This document shows, in pieces, positions 25,944 to 40,046 of a stretch of 64,000 nucleotides of DNA. Under the pieces are notes generated by a model. The model did no database searches, was not told where the DNA came from, and saw nothing but the letters and a program-made list of their open reading frames with translations. This DNA is from Rallus limicola (lineage: Eukaryota; Chordata; Aves; Gruiformes; Rallidae). The stretch lies in NCBI GenBank assembly GCA_022605955.1, contig JAKCOZ010000267.1:186001-250000 (forward strand), read 5' to 3'. The first letter of the stretch is position 1; each line of letters begins with the position of its first letter. The position numbers and the translations under genes are program-made.

Positions 25944-27923
25944 ATGCCTTTCAGTCCTAGCTTCTTTACTTTGGGAGTTATTGCTGGACATTTAGCATGT
26001 TTTGAACTGCAGTCTGCTAGGGCCGAGAAAAGCACCGTAGGAGGTTCCAGGCATGTTCCCTCTTTCCAGGCAAAGGAAAAGGCTGAGAGCCAAAGTGACA
26101 GGGTCTGCTTGTGTGTCCTGTTAGGAGGTTTCAGACAAGCTATGCCTTTCAGTCCTAGCTTCTTTACTTTGGGAGTTATTGCTGGACGTTTAGCATGTTT
26201 TGAACTGCAGTCTGCTAGGGCCGAGAAAAGCACCGTAGGAGGTTCCAGGCATGTTCCCTCTTTCCAGGCAAAGGAAAAGGCTGAGAGCCAAAGTGACAGG
26301 GTCTGCTTGTGTGTCCTGTTAGGAGGTTTCAGACAAGCTATGCCTTTCAGTCCTAGCTTCTTTACTTTGGGAGTTATTGCTGGACGTTTAGCATGTTTTG
26401 AACTGCAGTCTGCTAGGGCCGAGAAAAGCACCGTAGGAGGTAGCAGGTATGTTCCTTCTTTCCAGGCAAAGGAAAAGGCTGAGAGCCAAAGTGACAGGGT
26501 CTGCTTGTGTGTCCTGTTAGGAGGTTTCAGACAAGCTATGCCTTTCATGCCTAGCTTCTTTACTTTGGGAGTTATTGCTGGACGTTTAGCATGTTTTGAA
26601 CTGCAGTCTGCTAGGGCCGAGAAAAGCACCGTAGGAGGTTCCAGGCATGTTCCCTCTTTCCAGGCAAAGGAAAAGGCTGAGAGCCAAAGTGACAGGGTCT
26701 GCTTGTGTGTCCTGTTAGGAGGTTTCAGACAAGCTATGCCTTTCATGCCTAGCTTCTTTACTTTGGGAGTTATTGCTGGACGTTTAGCATGTTTTGAACT
26801 GCAGTCTGCTAGGGCCGAGAAAAGCACCGTAGGAGGTTCCAGGCATGTTCCTTCTTTCCAGGCAAAGGAAAAGGCTGAGAGCCAAAGTGACAGGGTCTGC
26901 TTGTGTGTCCTGTTAGGAGGTTTCAGACAAGCTATGCCTTTCAGTCCTAGCTTCTTTAATTTGGGAGTTATTGCTGGACATTTAGCATGTTTTGAACTGC
27001 AGTCTGCTAGGGCCGAGAAAAGCACCGTAGGAGGTTCCAGGCATGTTCCCTCTTTCCAGGCAAAGGAAAAGGCTGAGAGCCAAAGTGACAGGGTCTGCTT
27101 GTGTGTCCTGTTAGGAGGTTTCAGACAAGCTATGCCTTTCAGTCCTAGCTTCTTTACTTTGGGAGTTATTGCTGGACGTTTAGCATGTTTTGAACTGCAG
27201 TCTGCTAGGGCCGAGAAAAGCACCGTAGGAGGTTCCAGGCATGTTCCCTCTTTCCAGGCAAAGGAAAAGGCTGAGAGCCAAAGTGACAGGGTCTGCTTGT
27301 GTGTCCTGTTAGGAGGTTTCAGACAAGCTATGCCTTTCAGTCCTAGCTTCTTTACTTTGGGAGTTATTGCTGGACGTTTAGCATGTTTTGAACTGCAGTC
27401 TGCTAGGGCCGAGAAAAGCACTGTAGGAGGTAGCAGGTATGTTCCTTCTTTCCAGGCAAAGGAAAAGGCTGAGAGCCAAAGTGACAGGGTCTGCTTGTGT
27501 GTCCTGTTAGGAGGTTTCAGACAAGCTATGCCTTTCATGCCTAGCTTCTTTACTTTGGGAGTTATTGCTGGACGTTTAGCATGTTTTGAACTGCAGTCTG
27601 CTAGGGCCGAGAAAAGCACCGTAGGAGGTTCCAGGCATGTTCCCTCTTTCCAGGCAAAGGAAAAGGCTGAGAGCCAAAGTGACAGGGTCTGCTTGTGTGT
27701 CCTGTTAGGAGGTTTCAGACAAGCTATGCCTTTCATGCCTAGCTTCTTTACTTTGGGAGTTATTGCTGGACGTTTAGCATGTTTTGAACTGCAGTCTGCT
27801 AGGGCCGAGAAAAGCACCGTAGGAGGTTCCAGGCATGTTCCCTCTTTCCAGGCAAAGGAAAAGGCTGAGAGCCAAAGTGACAGGGTCTGCTTGTGTGTCC
27901 TGTTAGGAGGTTTCAGACAAGCT
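25944..27923 (+). repeat. 5-monomer higher-order repeat, two 990-bp copies
   Basis: Two consecutive units (25944-26933 and 26934-27923) share the order: GGACATTTAGC monomer, plain CAGTCC monomer, GGTAGC monomer, then two CATGCC monomers. The GGACATTTAGC marks sit at about 25988 and 26978, 990 bp (five monomers) apart. The second unit adds a private change (TTTAATTTGG near 26960). After 27924 the pattern continues for plain and GGTAGC monomers but without the lead monomer. This is the clearest short higher-order repeat in the forward arm. Confidence 0.8.
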
Positions 27924-30900
27924 ATGCCTTTCAGTCCTAGCTTCTTTACTTTGGGAGTTATTGCTGGACGTTTAGCATGTTTTGAACTGCAGTCTGCTAG
28001 GGCCGAGAAAAGCACCGTAGGAGGTTCCAGGCATGTTCCCTCTTTCCAGGCAAAGGAAAAGGCTGAGAGCCAAAGTGACAGGGTCTGCTTGTGTGTCCTG
28101 TTAGGAGGTTTCAGACAAGCTATGCCTTTCAGTCCTAGCTTCTTTACTTTGGGAGTTATTGCTGGACGTTTAGCATGTTTTGAACTGCAGTCTGCTAGGG
28201 CCGAGAAAAGCACTGTAGGAGGTAGCAGGTATCTTCCTTCTTTCCAGGCAAAGGAAAAGGCTGAGAGCCAAAGTGACAGGGTCTGCTTGTGTGTCCTGTT
28301 AGGAGGTTTCAGACAAGCTATGCCTTTCATGCCTAGCTTCTTTACTTTGGGAGTTATTGCTGGACGTTTAGCATGTTTTGAACTGCAGTCTGCTAGGGCC
28401 GAGAAAAGCACCGAAGGAGGTTCCATGCATGTTCCCTCTTTCCATGCAAAGAAAAGGCTGAGAGCCAAAGTGACAGGGTCAGCTTGTGTGTCCTGTTAGG
28501 AGGTTTCAGACAAGCTATGCCTTTCAGTCCTAGCTTCTTTACTTTGGGAGTTATTGCTGGACGTTTAGCATGTTTTGAACTGCAGTCTGCTAGGGCCGAG
28601 AAAAGCACCGTAGGAGGTTCCAGGCATGTTCCCTCTTTCCAGGCAAAGGAAAAGGCTGAGAGCCAAAGTGACAGGGTCTGCTTGTGTGTCCTGTTAGGAG
28701 GTTTCAGACAAGCTATGCCTTTCAGTCCTAGCTTCTTTACTTTGGGAGTTATTGCTGGACGTTTAGCATGTTTTGAACTGCAGTCTGCTAGGGCCGAGAA
28801 AAGCACCGTAGGAGGTTCCAGGCATGTTCCCTCTTTCCAGGCAAAGGAAAAGGCTGAGAGCCAAAGTGACAGGGTCTGCTTGTGTGTCCTGTTAGGAGGT
28901 TTCAGACAAGCTATGCCTTTCAGTCCTAGCTTCTTTACTTTGGGAGTTATTGCTGGACGTTTAGCATGTTTTGAACTGCAGTCTGCTAGGGCCGAGAAAA
29001 GCACGGTAGGAGCTTCCAGGCATGTTCCCTCTTTCCAGGCAAAGGAAAAGGCTGAGAGCCAAAGTGACAGGGTCTGCTTGTGTGTCCTGTTAGGAGGTTT
29101 CAGACAAGCTATGCCTTTCAGTCCTAGCTTCTTTACTTTGGGAGTTATTGCTGGACGTTTAGCATGTTTTGAACTGCAGTCTGCTAGGGCCGAGAAAAGC
29201 ACCGTAGGAGGTTCCAGGCATGTTCCCTCTTTCCAGGCAAAGGAAAAGGCTGAGAGCCAAAGTGACAGGGTCTCCTTGTGTGTCCTGTTAGGAGGTTTCA
29301 GACAAGCTATGCCTTTCAGTCCTAGCTTCTTTACTTTGGGAGTTATTGCTGGACGTTTAGCATGTTTTGAACTGCAGTCTGCTAGGGCCGAGAAAAGCAC
29401 CGTAGGAGGTTCCAGGCATGTTCCCTCTTTCCAGGCAAAGGAAAAGGCTGAGAGCCAAAGTGACAGGGTCTGCTTGTGTGTCCTGTTAGGAGGTTTCAGA
29501 CAAGCTATGCCTTTCAGTCCTAGCTTCTTTACTTTGGGAGTTATTGCTGGACGTTTAGCATGTTTTGAACTGCAGTCTGCTAGGGCCGAGAAAAGCACTG
29601 TAGGAGGTAGCAGGTATGTTCCTTCTTTCCAGGCAAAGGAAAAGGCTGAGAGCCAAAGTGACAGGGTCTGCTTGTGTGTCCTGTTAGGAGGTTTCAGACA
29701 AGCTATGCCTTTCATGCCTAGCTTCTTTACTTTGGGAGTTATTGCTGGACGTTTAGCATGTTTTGAACTGCAGTCTGCTAGGGCCGAGAAAAGCACCGTA
29801 GGAGGTTCCAGGCATGTTCCCTCTTTCCAGGCAAAGGAAAAGGCTGAGAGCCAAAGTGACAGGGTCTGCTTGTGTGTCCTGTTAGGAGGTTTCAGACAAG
29901 CTATGCCTTTCAGTCCTAGCTTCTTTACTTTGGGAGTTATTGCTGGACGTTTAGCATGTTTTGAACTGCAGTCTGCTAGGGCCGAGAAAAGCACCGTAGG
30001 AGGTTCCAGGCATGTTCCCTCTTTCCAGGCAAAGGAAAAGGCTGAGAGCCAAAGTGACAGGGTCTCCTTGTGTGTCCTGTTAGGAGGTTTCAGACAAGCT
30101 ATGCCTTTCAGTCCTAGCTTCTTTACTTTGGGAGTTATTGCTGGACGTTTAGCATGTTTTGAACTGCAGTCTGCTAGGGCCGAGAAAAGCACCGTAGGAG
30201 GTTCCAGGCATGTTCCTTCTTTCCAGGCAAAGGAAAAGGCTGAGAGCCAAAGTGACAGGGTCTGCTTGTGTGTCCTGTTAGGAGGTTTCAGACAAGCTAT
30301 GCCTTTCATGCCTAGCTTCTTTACTTTGGGAGTTATTGCTGGACGTTTAGCATGTTTTGAACTGCAGTCTGCTAGGGCCGAGAAAAGCACCGTAGGAGGT
30401 TCCAGGCATGTTCCCTCTTTCCAGGCAAAGGAAAAGGCTGAGAGCCAAAGTGACAGGGTCTGCTTGTGTGTCCTGTTAGGAGGTTTCAGACAAGCTATGC
30501 CTTTCATGCCTAGCTTCTTTACTTTGGGAGTTATTGCTGGACGTTTAGCATGTTTTGAACTGCAGTCTGCTAGGGCCGAGAAAAGCACTGTAGGAGGTAG
30601 CAGGTATGTTCCTTCTTTCCAGGCAAAGGAAAAGGCTGAGAGCCAAAGTGACAGGGTCTCCTTGTGTGTCCTGTTAGGAGGTTTCAGACAAGCTATGCCT
30701 TTCAGTCCTAGCTTCTTTACTTTGGGAGTTATTATTGGACGTTTAGCATGTTTTGAACTGCAGTCTGCTAGGGCCGAGAAAAGCACCGTAGGAGGTTCCA
30801 GGCATGTTCCCTCTTTCCAGGCAAAGGAAAAGGCTGAGAGCCAAAGTGACAGGGTCTGCTTGTGTGTCCTGTTAGGAGGTTTCAGACAAGCTATGCCTTT

Positions 30901-33900
30901 CAGTCCTAGCTTCTTTACTTTGGGAGTTATTGCTGGACGTTTAGCATGTTTTGAACTGCAGTCTGCTAGGGCCGAGAAAAGCACCGTAGGAGGTTCCAGG
31001 CATGTTCCCTCTTTCCAGGCAAAGGAAAAGGCTGAGAGCCAAAGTGACAGGGTCTGCTTGTGTGTCCTGTTAGGAGGTTTCAGACAAGCTATGCCTTTCA
31101 GTCCTAGCTTCTTTACTTTGGGAGTTATTGCTGGACGTTTAGCATGTTTTGAACTGCAGTCTGCTAGGGCCGAGAAAAGCACCGTAGGAGGTTCCAGGCA
31201 TGTTCCCTCTTTCCAGGCAAAGGAAAAGGCTGAGAGCCAAAGTGACAGGGTCTGCTTGTGTGTCCTGTTAGGAGGTTTCAGACAAGCTATGCCTTTCATG
31301 CCTAGCTTCTTTACTTTGGGAGTTATTGCTGGACGTTTAGCATGTTTTGAACTGCAGTCTGCTAGGGCCGAGAAAAGCACCGTAGGAGGTTCCAGGCATG
31401 TTCCCTCTTTCCAGGCAAAGGAAAAGGCTGAGAGCCAAAGTGACAGGGTCTGCTTGTGTGTCCTGTTAGGAGGTTTCAGACAAGCTATGCCTTTCAGTCC
31501 TAGCTTCTTTACTTTGGGAGTTATTGCTGGACGTTTAGCATGTTTTGAACTGCAGTCTGCTAGGGCCGAGAAAAGCACCGTAGGAGGTTCCAGGCATGTT
31601 CCCTCTTTCCAGGCAAAGGAAAAGGCTGAGAGCCAAAGTGACAGGGTCTGCTTGTGTGTCCTGTTAGGAGGTTTCAGACAAGCTATGCCTTTCAGTCCTA
31701 GCTTCTTTACTTTGGGAGTTATTGCTGGACGTTTAGCATGTTTTGAACTGCAGTCTGCTAGGGCCGAGAAAAGCACTGTAGGAGGTAGCAGGTATGTTCC
31801 TTCTTTCCAGGCAAAGGAAAAGGCTGAGAGCCAAAGTGACAGGGTCTGCTTGTGTGTCCTGTTAGGAGGTTTCAGACAAGCTATGCCTTTCAGTCCTAGC
31901 TTCTTTACTTTGGGAGTTATTGCTGGACGTTTAGCATGTTTTGAACTGCAGTCTGCTAGGGCCGAGAAAAGCACTGTAGGAGGTAGCAGGTATGTTCCTT
32001 CTTTCCAGGCAAAGGAAAAGGCTGAGAGCCAAAGTGACAGGGTCTGCTTGTGTGTCCTGTTAGGAGGTTTCAGACAAGCTATGCCTTTCATGCCTAGCTT
32101 CTTTACTTTGGGAGTTATTGCTGGACGTTTAGCATGTTTTGAACTGCAGTCTGCTAGGGCCGAGAAAAGCACCGTAGGAGGTTCCAGGCATGTTCCCTCT
32201 TTCCAGGCAAAGGAAAAGGCTGAGAGCCAAAGTGACAGGGTCTGCTTGTGTGTCCTGTTAGGAGGTTTCAGACAAGCTATGCCTTTCATGCCTAGCTTCT
32301 TTACTTTGGGAGTTATTGCTGGACGTTTAGCATGTTTTGAACTGCAGTCTGCTAGGGCCGAGAAAAGCACCGTAGGAGCTTCCAGGCATGTTCCCTCTTT
32401 CCAGGCAAAGGAAAAGGCTGAGAGCCAAAGTGACAGGGTCTGCTTGTGTGTCCTGTTAGGAGGTTTCAGACAAGCTATGCCTTTCAGTCCTAGCTTCTTT
32501 ACTTTGGGAGTTATTGCTGGACGTTTAGCATGTTTTGAACTGCAGTCTGCTAGGGCCGAGAAAAGCACCGTAGGAGGTTCCAGGCATGTTCCCTCTTTCC
32601 AGGCAAAGGAAAAGGCTGAGAGCCAAAGTGACAGGGTCTGCTTGTGTGTCCTGTTAGGAGGTTTCAGACAAGCTATGCCTTTCATGCCTAGCTTCTTTAC
32701 TTTGGGAGTTATTGCTGGACGTTTAGCATGTTTTGAACTGCAGTCTGCTAGGGCCGAGAAAAGCACCGTAGGAGGTTCCAGGCATGTTCCCTCTTTCCAG
32801 GCAAAGGAAAAGGCTGAGAGCCAAAGTGACAGGGTCTGCTTGTGTGTCCTGTTAGGAGGTTTCAGACAAGCTATGCCTTTCATGCCTACCTTCTTTACTT
32901 TGGGAGTTATTGCTGGACGTTTAGCATGTTTTGAACTGCAGTCTGCTAGGGCCGAGAAAAGCACTGTAGGAGGTTCCAGGCATGTTCCCTCTTTCCAGGC
33001 AAAGGAAAAGGCTGAGAGCCAAAGTGACAGGGTCTGCTTGTGTGTCCTGTTAGGAGGTTTCAGACAAGCTATGCCTTTCAGTCCTAGCTTCTTTACTTTG
33101 GGAGTTATTGCTGGACGTTTAGCATGTTTTGAACTGCAGTCTGCTAGGGCCGAGAAAAGCACCGTAGGAGGTTCCAGGCATGTTCCCTCTTTCCAGGCAA
33201 AGGAAAAGGCTGAGAGCCAAAGTGACAGGGTCTCCTTGTGTGTCCTGTTAGGAGGTTTCAGACAAGCTATGCCTTTCAGTCCTAGCTTCTTTACTTTGGG
33301 AGTTATTGCTGGACGTTTAGCATGTTTTGAACTGCAGTCTGCTAGGGCCGAGAAAAGCACCGTAGGAGGTTCCAGGCATGTTCCTTCTTTCCAGGCAAAG
33401 GAAAAGGCTGAGAGCCAAAGTGACAGGGTCTGCTTGTGTGTCCTGTTAGGAGGTTTCAGACAAGCTATGCCTTTCAGTCCTAGCTTCTTTACTTTGGGAG
33501 TTATTGCTGGACGTTTAGCATGTTTTGAACTGCAGTCTGCTAGGGCCGAGAAAAGCACCGTAGGAGGTTCCAGGCATGTTCCCTCTTTCCAGGCAAAGGA
33601 AAAGGCTGAGAGCCAAAGTGACAGGGTCTGCTTGTGTGTCCTGTTAGGAGGTTTCAGACAAGCTATGCCTTTCATGCCTAGCTTCTTTACTTTGGGAGTT
33701 ATTGCTGGACGTTTAGCATGTTTTGAACTGCAGTCTGCTAGGGCCGAGAAAAGCACTGTAGGAGGTAGCAGGTATGTTCCTTCTTTCCAGGCAAAGGAAA
33801 AGGCTGAGAGCCAAAGTGACAGGGTCTGCTTGTGTGTCCTGTTAGGAGGTTTCAGACAAGCTATGCCTTTCAGTCCTAGCTTCTTTACTTTGGGAGTTAT

Positions 33901-36900
33901 TGCTGGACGTTTAGCATGTTTTGAACTGCAGTCTGCTAGGGCCGAGAAAAGCACCGTAGGAGGTTCCAGGCATGTTCCCTCTTTCCAGGCAAAGGAAAAG
34001 GCTGAGAGCCAAAGTGACAGGGTCTCCTTGTGTGTCCTGTTAGGAGGTTTCAGACAAGCTATGCCTTTCAGTCCTAGCTTCTTTACTTTGGGAGTTATTG
34101 CTGGACGTTTAGCATGTTTTGAACTGCAGTCTGCTAGGGCCGAGAAAAGCACCGTAGGAGGTTCCAGGCATGTTCCTTCTTTCCAGGCAAAGGAAAAGGC
34201 TGAGAGCCAAAGTGACAGGGTCTGCTTGTGTGTCCTGTTAGGAGGTTTCAGACAAGCTATGCCTTTCAGTCCTAGCTTCTTTACTTTGGGAGTTATTGCT
34301 GGACGTTTAGCATGTTTTGAACTGCAGTCTGCTAGGGCCGAGAAAAGCACCGTAGGAGGTTCCAGGTATGTTCCCTCTTTCCAGGCAAAGGAAAAGGCTG
34401 AGAGCCAAAGTGACAGGGTCTGCTTGTGTGTCCTGTTAGGAGGTTTCAGACAAGCTATGCCTTTCAGTCCTAGCTTCTTTACTTTGGGAGTTATTGCTGG
34501 ACGTTTAGCATGTTTTGAACTGCAGTCTGCTAGGGCCGAGAAAAGCACTGTAGGAGGTAGCAGGTATGTTCCTTCTTTCCAGGCAAAGGAAAAGGCTGAG
34601 AGCCAAAGTGACAGGGTCTGCTTGTGTGTCCTGTTAGGAGGTTTCAGACAAGCTATGCCTTTCATGCCTAGCTTCTTTACTTTGGGAGTTATTGCTGGAC
34701 GTTTAGCATGTTTTGAACTGCAGTCTGCTAGGGCCGAGAAAAGCACCGTAGGAGGTTCCAGGCATGTTCCCTCTTTCCATGCAAAGGAAAAGGCTGAGAG
34801 CCAAAGTGACAGGGTCTGCTTGTCTGTCCTGTTAGGAGGTTTCAGACAAGCTATGCCTTTCAGGCCTAGCTTCTTTACTTTGGGAGTTATTGCTGGACGT
34901 TTAGCATGTTTTGAACTGCAGTCTGCTAGGGCCGAGAAAAGCACCGTAGGAGCTTCCAGGCATGTTCCCTCTTTCCAGGCAAAGGAAAAGGCTGAGAGCC
35001 AAAGTGACAGGGTCTGCTTGTGTGTCCTGTTAGGAGGTTTCAGACAAGCTATGCCTTTCAGTCCTAGCTTCTTTACTTTGGGAGTTATTGCTGGACGTTT
35101 AGCATGTTTTGAACTGCAGTCTGCTAGGGCCGAGAAAAGCACCGTAGGAGGTTCCAGGCATGTTCCCTCTTTCCAGGCAAAGGAAAAGGCTGAGAGCCAA
35201 AGTGACAGGGTCTGCTTGTGTGTCCTGTTAGGAGGTTTCAGACAAGCTATGCCTTTCAGTCCTAGCTTCTTTACTTTGGGAGTTATTGCTGGACGTTTAG
35301 CATGTTTTGAACTGCAGTCTGCTAGGGCCGAGAAAAGCACTGTAGGAGGTAGGAGGTATGTTCCTTCTTTCCAGGCAAAGGAAAAGGCTGAGAGCCAAAG
35401 TGACAGGGTCTGCTTGTGTGTCCTGTTAGGAGGTTTCAGACAAGCTATGCCTTTCATGCCTAGCTTCTTTACTTTGGGAGTTATTGCTGGACGTTTAGCA
35501 TGTTTTGAACTGCAGTCTGCTAGGGCCGAGAAAAGCACCGTAGGAGGTTCCAGGCATGTTCCCTCTTTCCAGGCAAAGGAAAAGGCTGAGAGCCAAAGTG
35601 ACAGGGTCTGCTTGTGTGTCCTGTTAGGAGGTTTCAGACAAGCTATGCCTTTCATGCCTAGCTTCTTTACTTTGGGAGTTATTGCTGGACGTTTAGCATG
35701 TTTTGAACTGCAGTCTGCTAGGGCCGAGAAAAGCACTGTAGGAGGTAGCAGGTATGTTCCTTCTTTCCAGGCAAAGGAAAAGGCTGAGAGCCAAAGTGAC
35801 AGGGTCTGCTTGTGTGTCCTGTTAGGAGGTTTCAGACAAGCTATGCCTTTCAGTCCTAGCTTCTTTACTTTGGGAGTTATTGCTGGACGTTTAGCATGTT
35901 TTGAACTGCAGTCTGCTAGGGCCGAGAAAAGCACCGTAGGAGGTTCCAGGCATGTTCCCTCTTTCCAGGCAAAGGAAAAGGCTGAGAGCCAAAGTGACAG
36001 GGTCTGCTTGTGTGTCCTGTTAGGAGGTTTCAGACAAGCTATGCCTTTCAGTCCTAGCTTCTTTACTTTGGGAGTTATTGCTGGACGTTTAGCATGTTTT
36101 GAACTGCAGTCTGCTAGGGCCGAGAAAAGCACCGTAGGAGGTTCCAGGCATGTTCCCTCTTTCCAGGCAAAGGAAAAGGCTGAGAGCCAAAGTGACAGGG
36201 TCTGCTTGTGTGTCCTGTTAGGAGGTTTCAGACAAGCTATGCCTTTCAGTCCTAGCTTCTTTACTTTGGGAGTTATTGCTGGACGTTTAGCATGTTTTGA
36301 ACTGCAGTCTGCTAGGGCCGAGAAAAGCACCGTAGGAGGTTCCAGGCATGTTCCCTCTTTCCAGGCAAAGGAAAAGGCTGAGAGCCAAAGTGACAGGGTC
36401 TGCTTGTGTGTCCTGTTAGGAGGTTTCAGACAAGCTATGCCTTTCAGTCCTAGCTTCTTTACTTTGGGAGTTATTGCTGGACGTTTAGCATGTTTTGAAC
36501 TGCAGTCTGCTAGGGCCGAGAAAAGCACCGTAGGAGGTTCCAGGCATGTTCCCTCTTTCCAGGCAAAGGAAAAGGCTGAGAGCCAAAGTGACAGGGTCTG
36601 CTTGTGTGTCCTGTTAGGAGGTTTCAGACAAGCTATGCCTTTCAGTCCTAGCTTCTTTACTTTGGGAGTTATTGCTGGACGTTTAGCATGTTTTGAACTG
36701 CAGTCTGCTAGGGCCGAGAGAAGCACTGTAGGAGGTAGCAGGTATGTTCCTTCTTTCCAGGCAAAGGAAAAGGCTGAGAGCCAAAGTGACAGGGTCTGCT
36801 TGTGTGTCCTGTTAGGAGGTTTCAGACAAGCTATGCCTTTCAGTCCTAGCTTCTTTACTTTGGGAGTTATTGCTGGACGTTTAGCATGTTTTGAACTGCA

Positions 36901-39900
36901 GTCTGCTAGGGCCGAGAAAAGCACTGTAGGAGGTAGCAGGTATGTTCCTTCTTTCCAGGCAAAGGAAAAGGCTGAGAGCCAAAGTGACAGGGTCTGCTTG
37001 TGTGTCCTGTTAGGAGGTTTCAGACAAGCTATGCCTTTCATGCCTAGCTTCTTTACTTTGGGAGTTATTGCTGGACGTTTAGCATGTTTTGAACTGCAGT
37101 CTGCTAGGGCCGAGAAAAGCACCGTAGGAGGTTCCAGGCATGTTCCCTCTTTCCAGGCAAAGGAAAAGGCTGAGAGCCAAAGTGACAGGGTCTGCTTGTG
37201 TGTCCTGTTAGGAGGTTTCAGACAAGCTATGCCTTTCATGCCTAGCTTCTTTACTTTGGGAGTTATTGCTGGACGTTTAGCATGTTTTGAACTGCAGTCT
37301 GCTAGGGCCGAGAAAAGCACCGTAGGAGGTTCCAGGCATGTTCCCTCTTTCCAGGCAAAGGAAAAGGCTGAGAGCCAAAGTGACAGGGTCTGCTTGTGTG
37401 TCCTGTTAGGAGGTTTCAGACAAGCTATGCCTTTCATGCCTAGCTTCTTTACTTTGGGAGTTATTGCTGGACGTTTAGCATGTTTTGAACTGCAGTCTGC
37501 TAGGGCCGAGAAAAGCACCGTAGGAGCTTCCAGGCATGTTCCCTCTTTCCAGGCAAAGGAAAAGGCTGAGAGCCAAAGTGACAGGGTCTGCTTGTGTGTC
37601 CTGTTAGGAGGTTTCAGACAAGCTATGCCTTTCAGTCCTAGCTTCTTTACTTTGGGAGTTATTGCTGGACGTTTAGCATGTTTTGAACTGCAGTCTGCTA
37701 GGGCCGAGAAAAGCACCGTAGGAGGTTCCAGGCATGTTCCCTCTTTCCAGGCAAAGGAAAAGGCTGAGAGCCAAAGTGACAGGGTCTGCTTGTGTGTCCT
37801 GTTAGGAGGTTTCAGACAAGCTATGCCTTTCAGTCCTAGCTTCTTTACTTTGGGAGTTATTGCTGGACGTTTAGCATGTTTTGAACTGCAGTCTGCTAGG
37901 GCCGAGAAAAGCACCGTAGGAGGTTCCAGGCATGTTCCCTCTTTCCAGGCAAAGGAAAAGGCTGAGAGCCAAAGTGACAGGGTCTGCTTGTGTGTCCTGT
38001 TAGGAGGTTTCAGACAAGCTATGCCTTTCAGTCCTAGCTTCTTTACTTTGGGAGTTATTGCTGGACGTTTAGCATGTTTTGAACTGCAGTCTGCTAGGGC
38101 CGAGAAAAGCACTGTAGGAGGTAGCAGGTATGTTCCTTCTTTCCAGGCAAAGGAAAAGGCTGAGAGCCAAAGTGACAGGGTCTGCTTGTGTGTCCTGTTA
38201 GGAGGTTTCAGACAAGCTATGCCTTTCAGTCCTAGCTTCTTTACTTTGGGAGTTATTGCTGGACGTTTAGCATGTTTTGAACTGCAGTCTGCTAGGGCCG
38301 AGAAAAGCACTGTAGGAGGTAGCAGGTATGTTCCTTCTTTCCAGGCAAAGGAAAAGGCTGAGAGCCAAAGTGACAGGGTCTGCTTGTGTGTCCTGTTAGG
38401 AGGTTTCAGACAAGCTATGCCTTTCAGTCCTAGCTTCTTTACTTTGGGAGTTATTGCTGGACGTTTAGCATGTTTTGAACTGCAGTCTGCTAGGGCCGAG
38501 AAAAGCACCGTAGGAGGTTCCAGGCATGTTCCCTCTTTCCAGGCAAAGGAAAAGGCTGAGAGCCAAAGTGACAGGGTCTGCTTGTGTGTCCTGTTAGGAG
38601 GTTTCAGACAAGCTATGCCTTTCATGCCTAGCTTCTTTACTTTGGGAGTTATTGCTGGACGTTTAGCATGTTTTGAACTGCAGTCTGCTAGGGCCGAGAA
38701 AAGCACCGTAGGAGGTTCCAGGCATGTTCCCTCTTTCCAGGCAAAGGAAAAGGCTGAGAGCCAAAGTGACAGGGTCTGCTTGTGTGTCCTGTTAGGAGGT
38801 TTCAGACAAGCTATGCCTTTCAGTCCTAGCTTCTTTACTTTGGGAGTTATTGCTGGACGTTTAGCATGTTTTGAACTGCAGTCTGCTAGGGCCGAGAAAA
38901 GCACCGTAGGAGGTTCCAGGCATGTTCCCTCTTTCCAGGCAAAGGAAAAGGCTGAGAGCCAAAGTGACAGGGTCTGCTTGTGTGTCCTGTTAGGAGGTTT
39001 CAGACAAGCTATGCCTTTCATGCCTAGCTTCTTTACTTTGGGAGTTATTGCTGGACGTTTAGCATGTTTTGAACTGCAGTCTGCTAGGGCCGAGAAAAGC
39101 ACCGTAGGAGCTTCCAGGCATGTTCCCTCTTTCCAGGCAAAGGAAAAGGCTGAGAGCCAAAGTGACAGGGTCTGCTTGTGTGTCCTGTTAGGAGGTTTCA
39201 GACAAGCTATGCCTTTCATGCCTAGCTTCTTTACTTTGGGAGTTATTGCTGGACGTTTAGCATGTTTTGAACTGCAGTCTGCCAGGGCCGAGAAAAGCAC
39301 CGTAGGAGGTTCCAGGCATGTTCCCTCTTTCCAGGCAAAGGAAAAGGCTGAGAGCCAAAGTGACAGGGTCTGCTTGTGTGTCCTGTTAGGAGGTTTCAGA
39401 CAAGCTATGCCTTTCATGCCTAGCTTCTTTACTTTGGGAGTTATTGCTGGACGTTTAGCATGTTTTGAACTGGAGTCTGCTAGGGCCGAGAAAAGCACTG
39501 TAGGAGGTAGCAGGTATGTTCCTTCTTTCCAGGCAAAGGAAAAGGCTGAGAGCCAAAGTGACAGGGTCTGCTTGTGTGTCCTGTTAGGAGGTTTCAGACA
39601 AGCTATGCCTTTCAGTCCTAGCTTCTTTACTTTGGGAGTTATTGCTGGACGTTTAGCATGTTTTGAACTGCAGTCTGCTAGGGCCGAGAAAAGCACTGTA
39701 GGAGGTAGCAGGTATGTTCCCTCTTTCCATGCAAAGGAAAAGGCTGAGAGCCAAAGTGACAGGGTCTGCTTGTGTGTCCTGTTAGGAGGTTTCAGACAAG
39801 CTATGCCTTTCAGTCCTAGCTTCTTTACTTTGGGAGTTATTGCTGGACGTTTAGCATGTTTTGAACTGCAGTCTGCTAGGGCCGAGAAAAGCACCGTAGG

Positions 39901-40046
39901 AGGTTCCAGGCATGTTCCCTCTTTCCAGGCAAAGGAAAAGGCTGAGAGCCAAAGTGACAGGGTCTGCTTGTGTGTCCTGTTAGGAGGTTTCAGACAAGCT
40001 ATGCCTTTCATGCCTAGCTTCTTTACTTTGGGAGTTATTGCTGGAC

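Noticed and set aside
15671..28468. Giant minus-strand open frame (about 4,265 codons) and similar giant frames on both strands throughout
   Set aside because: They follow from a 198-bp (66-codon) period with no stop in two frames. Frames on opposite strands overlap completely, end only at chance stops or indels, and have no unique ends. Annotated as satellite, not genes.
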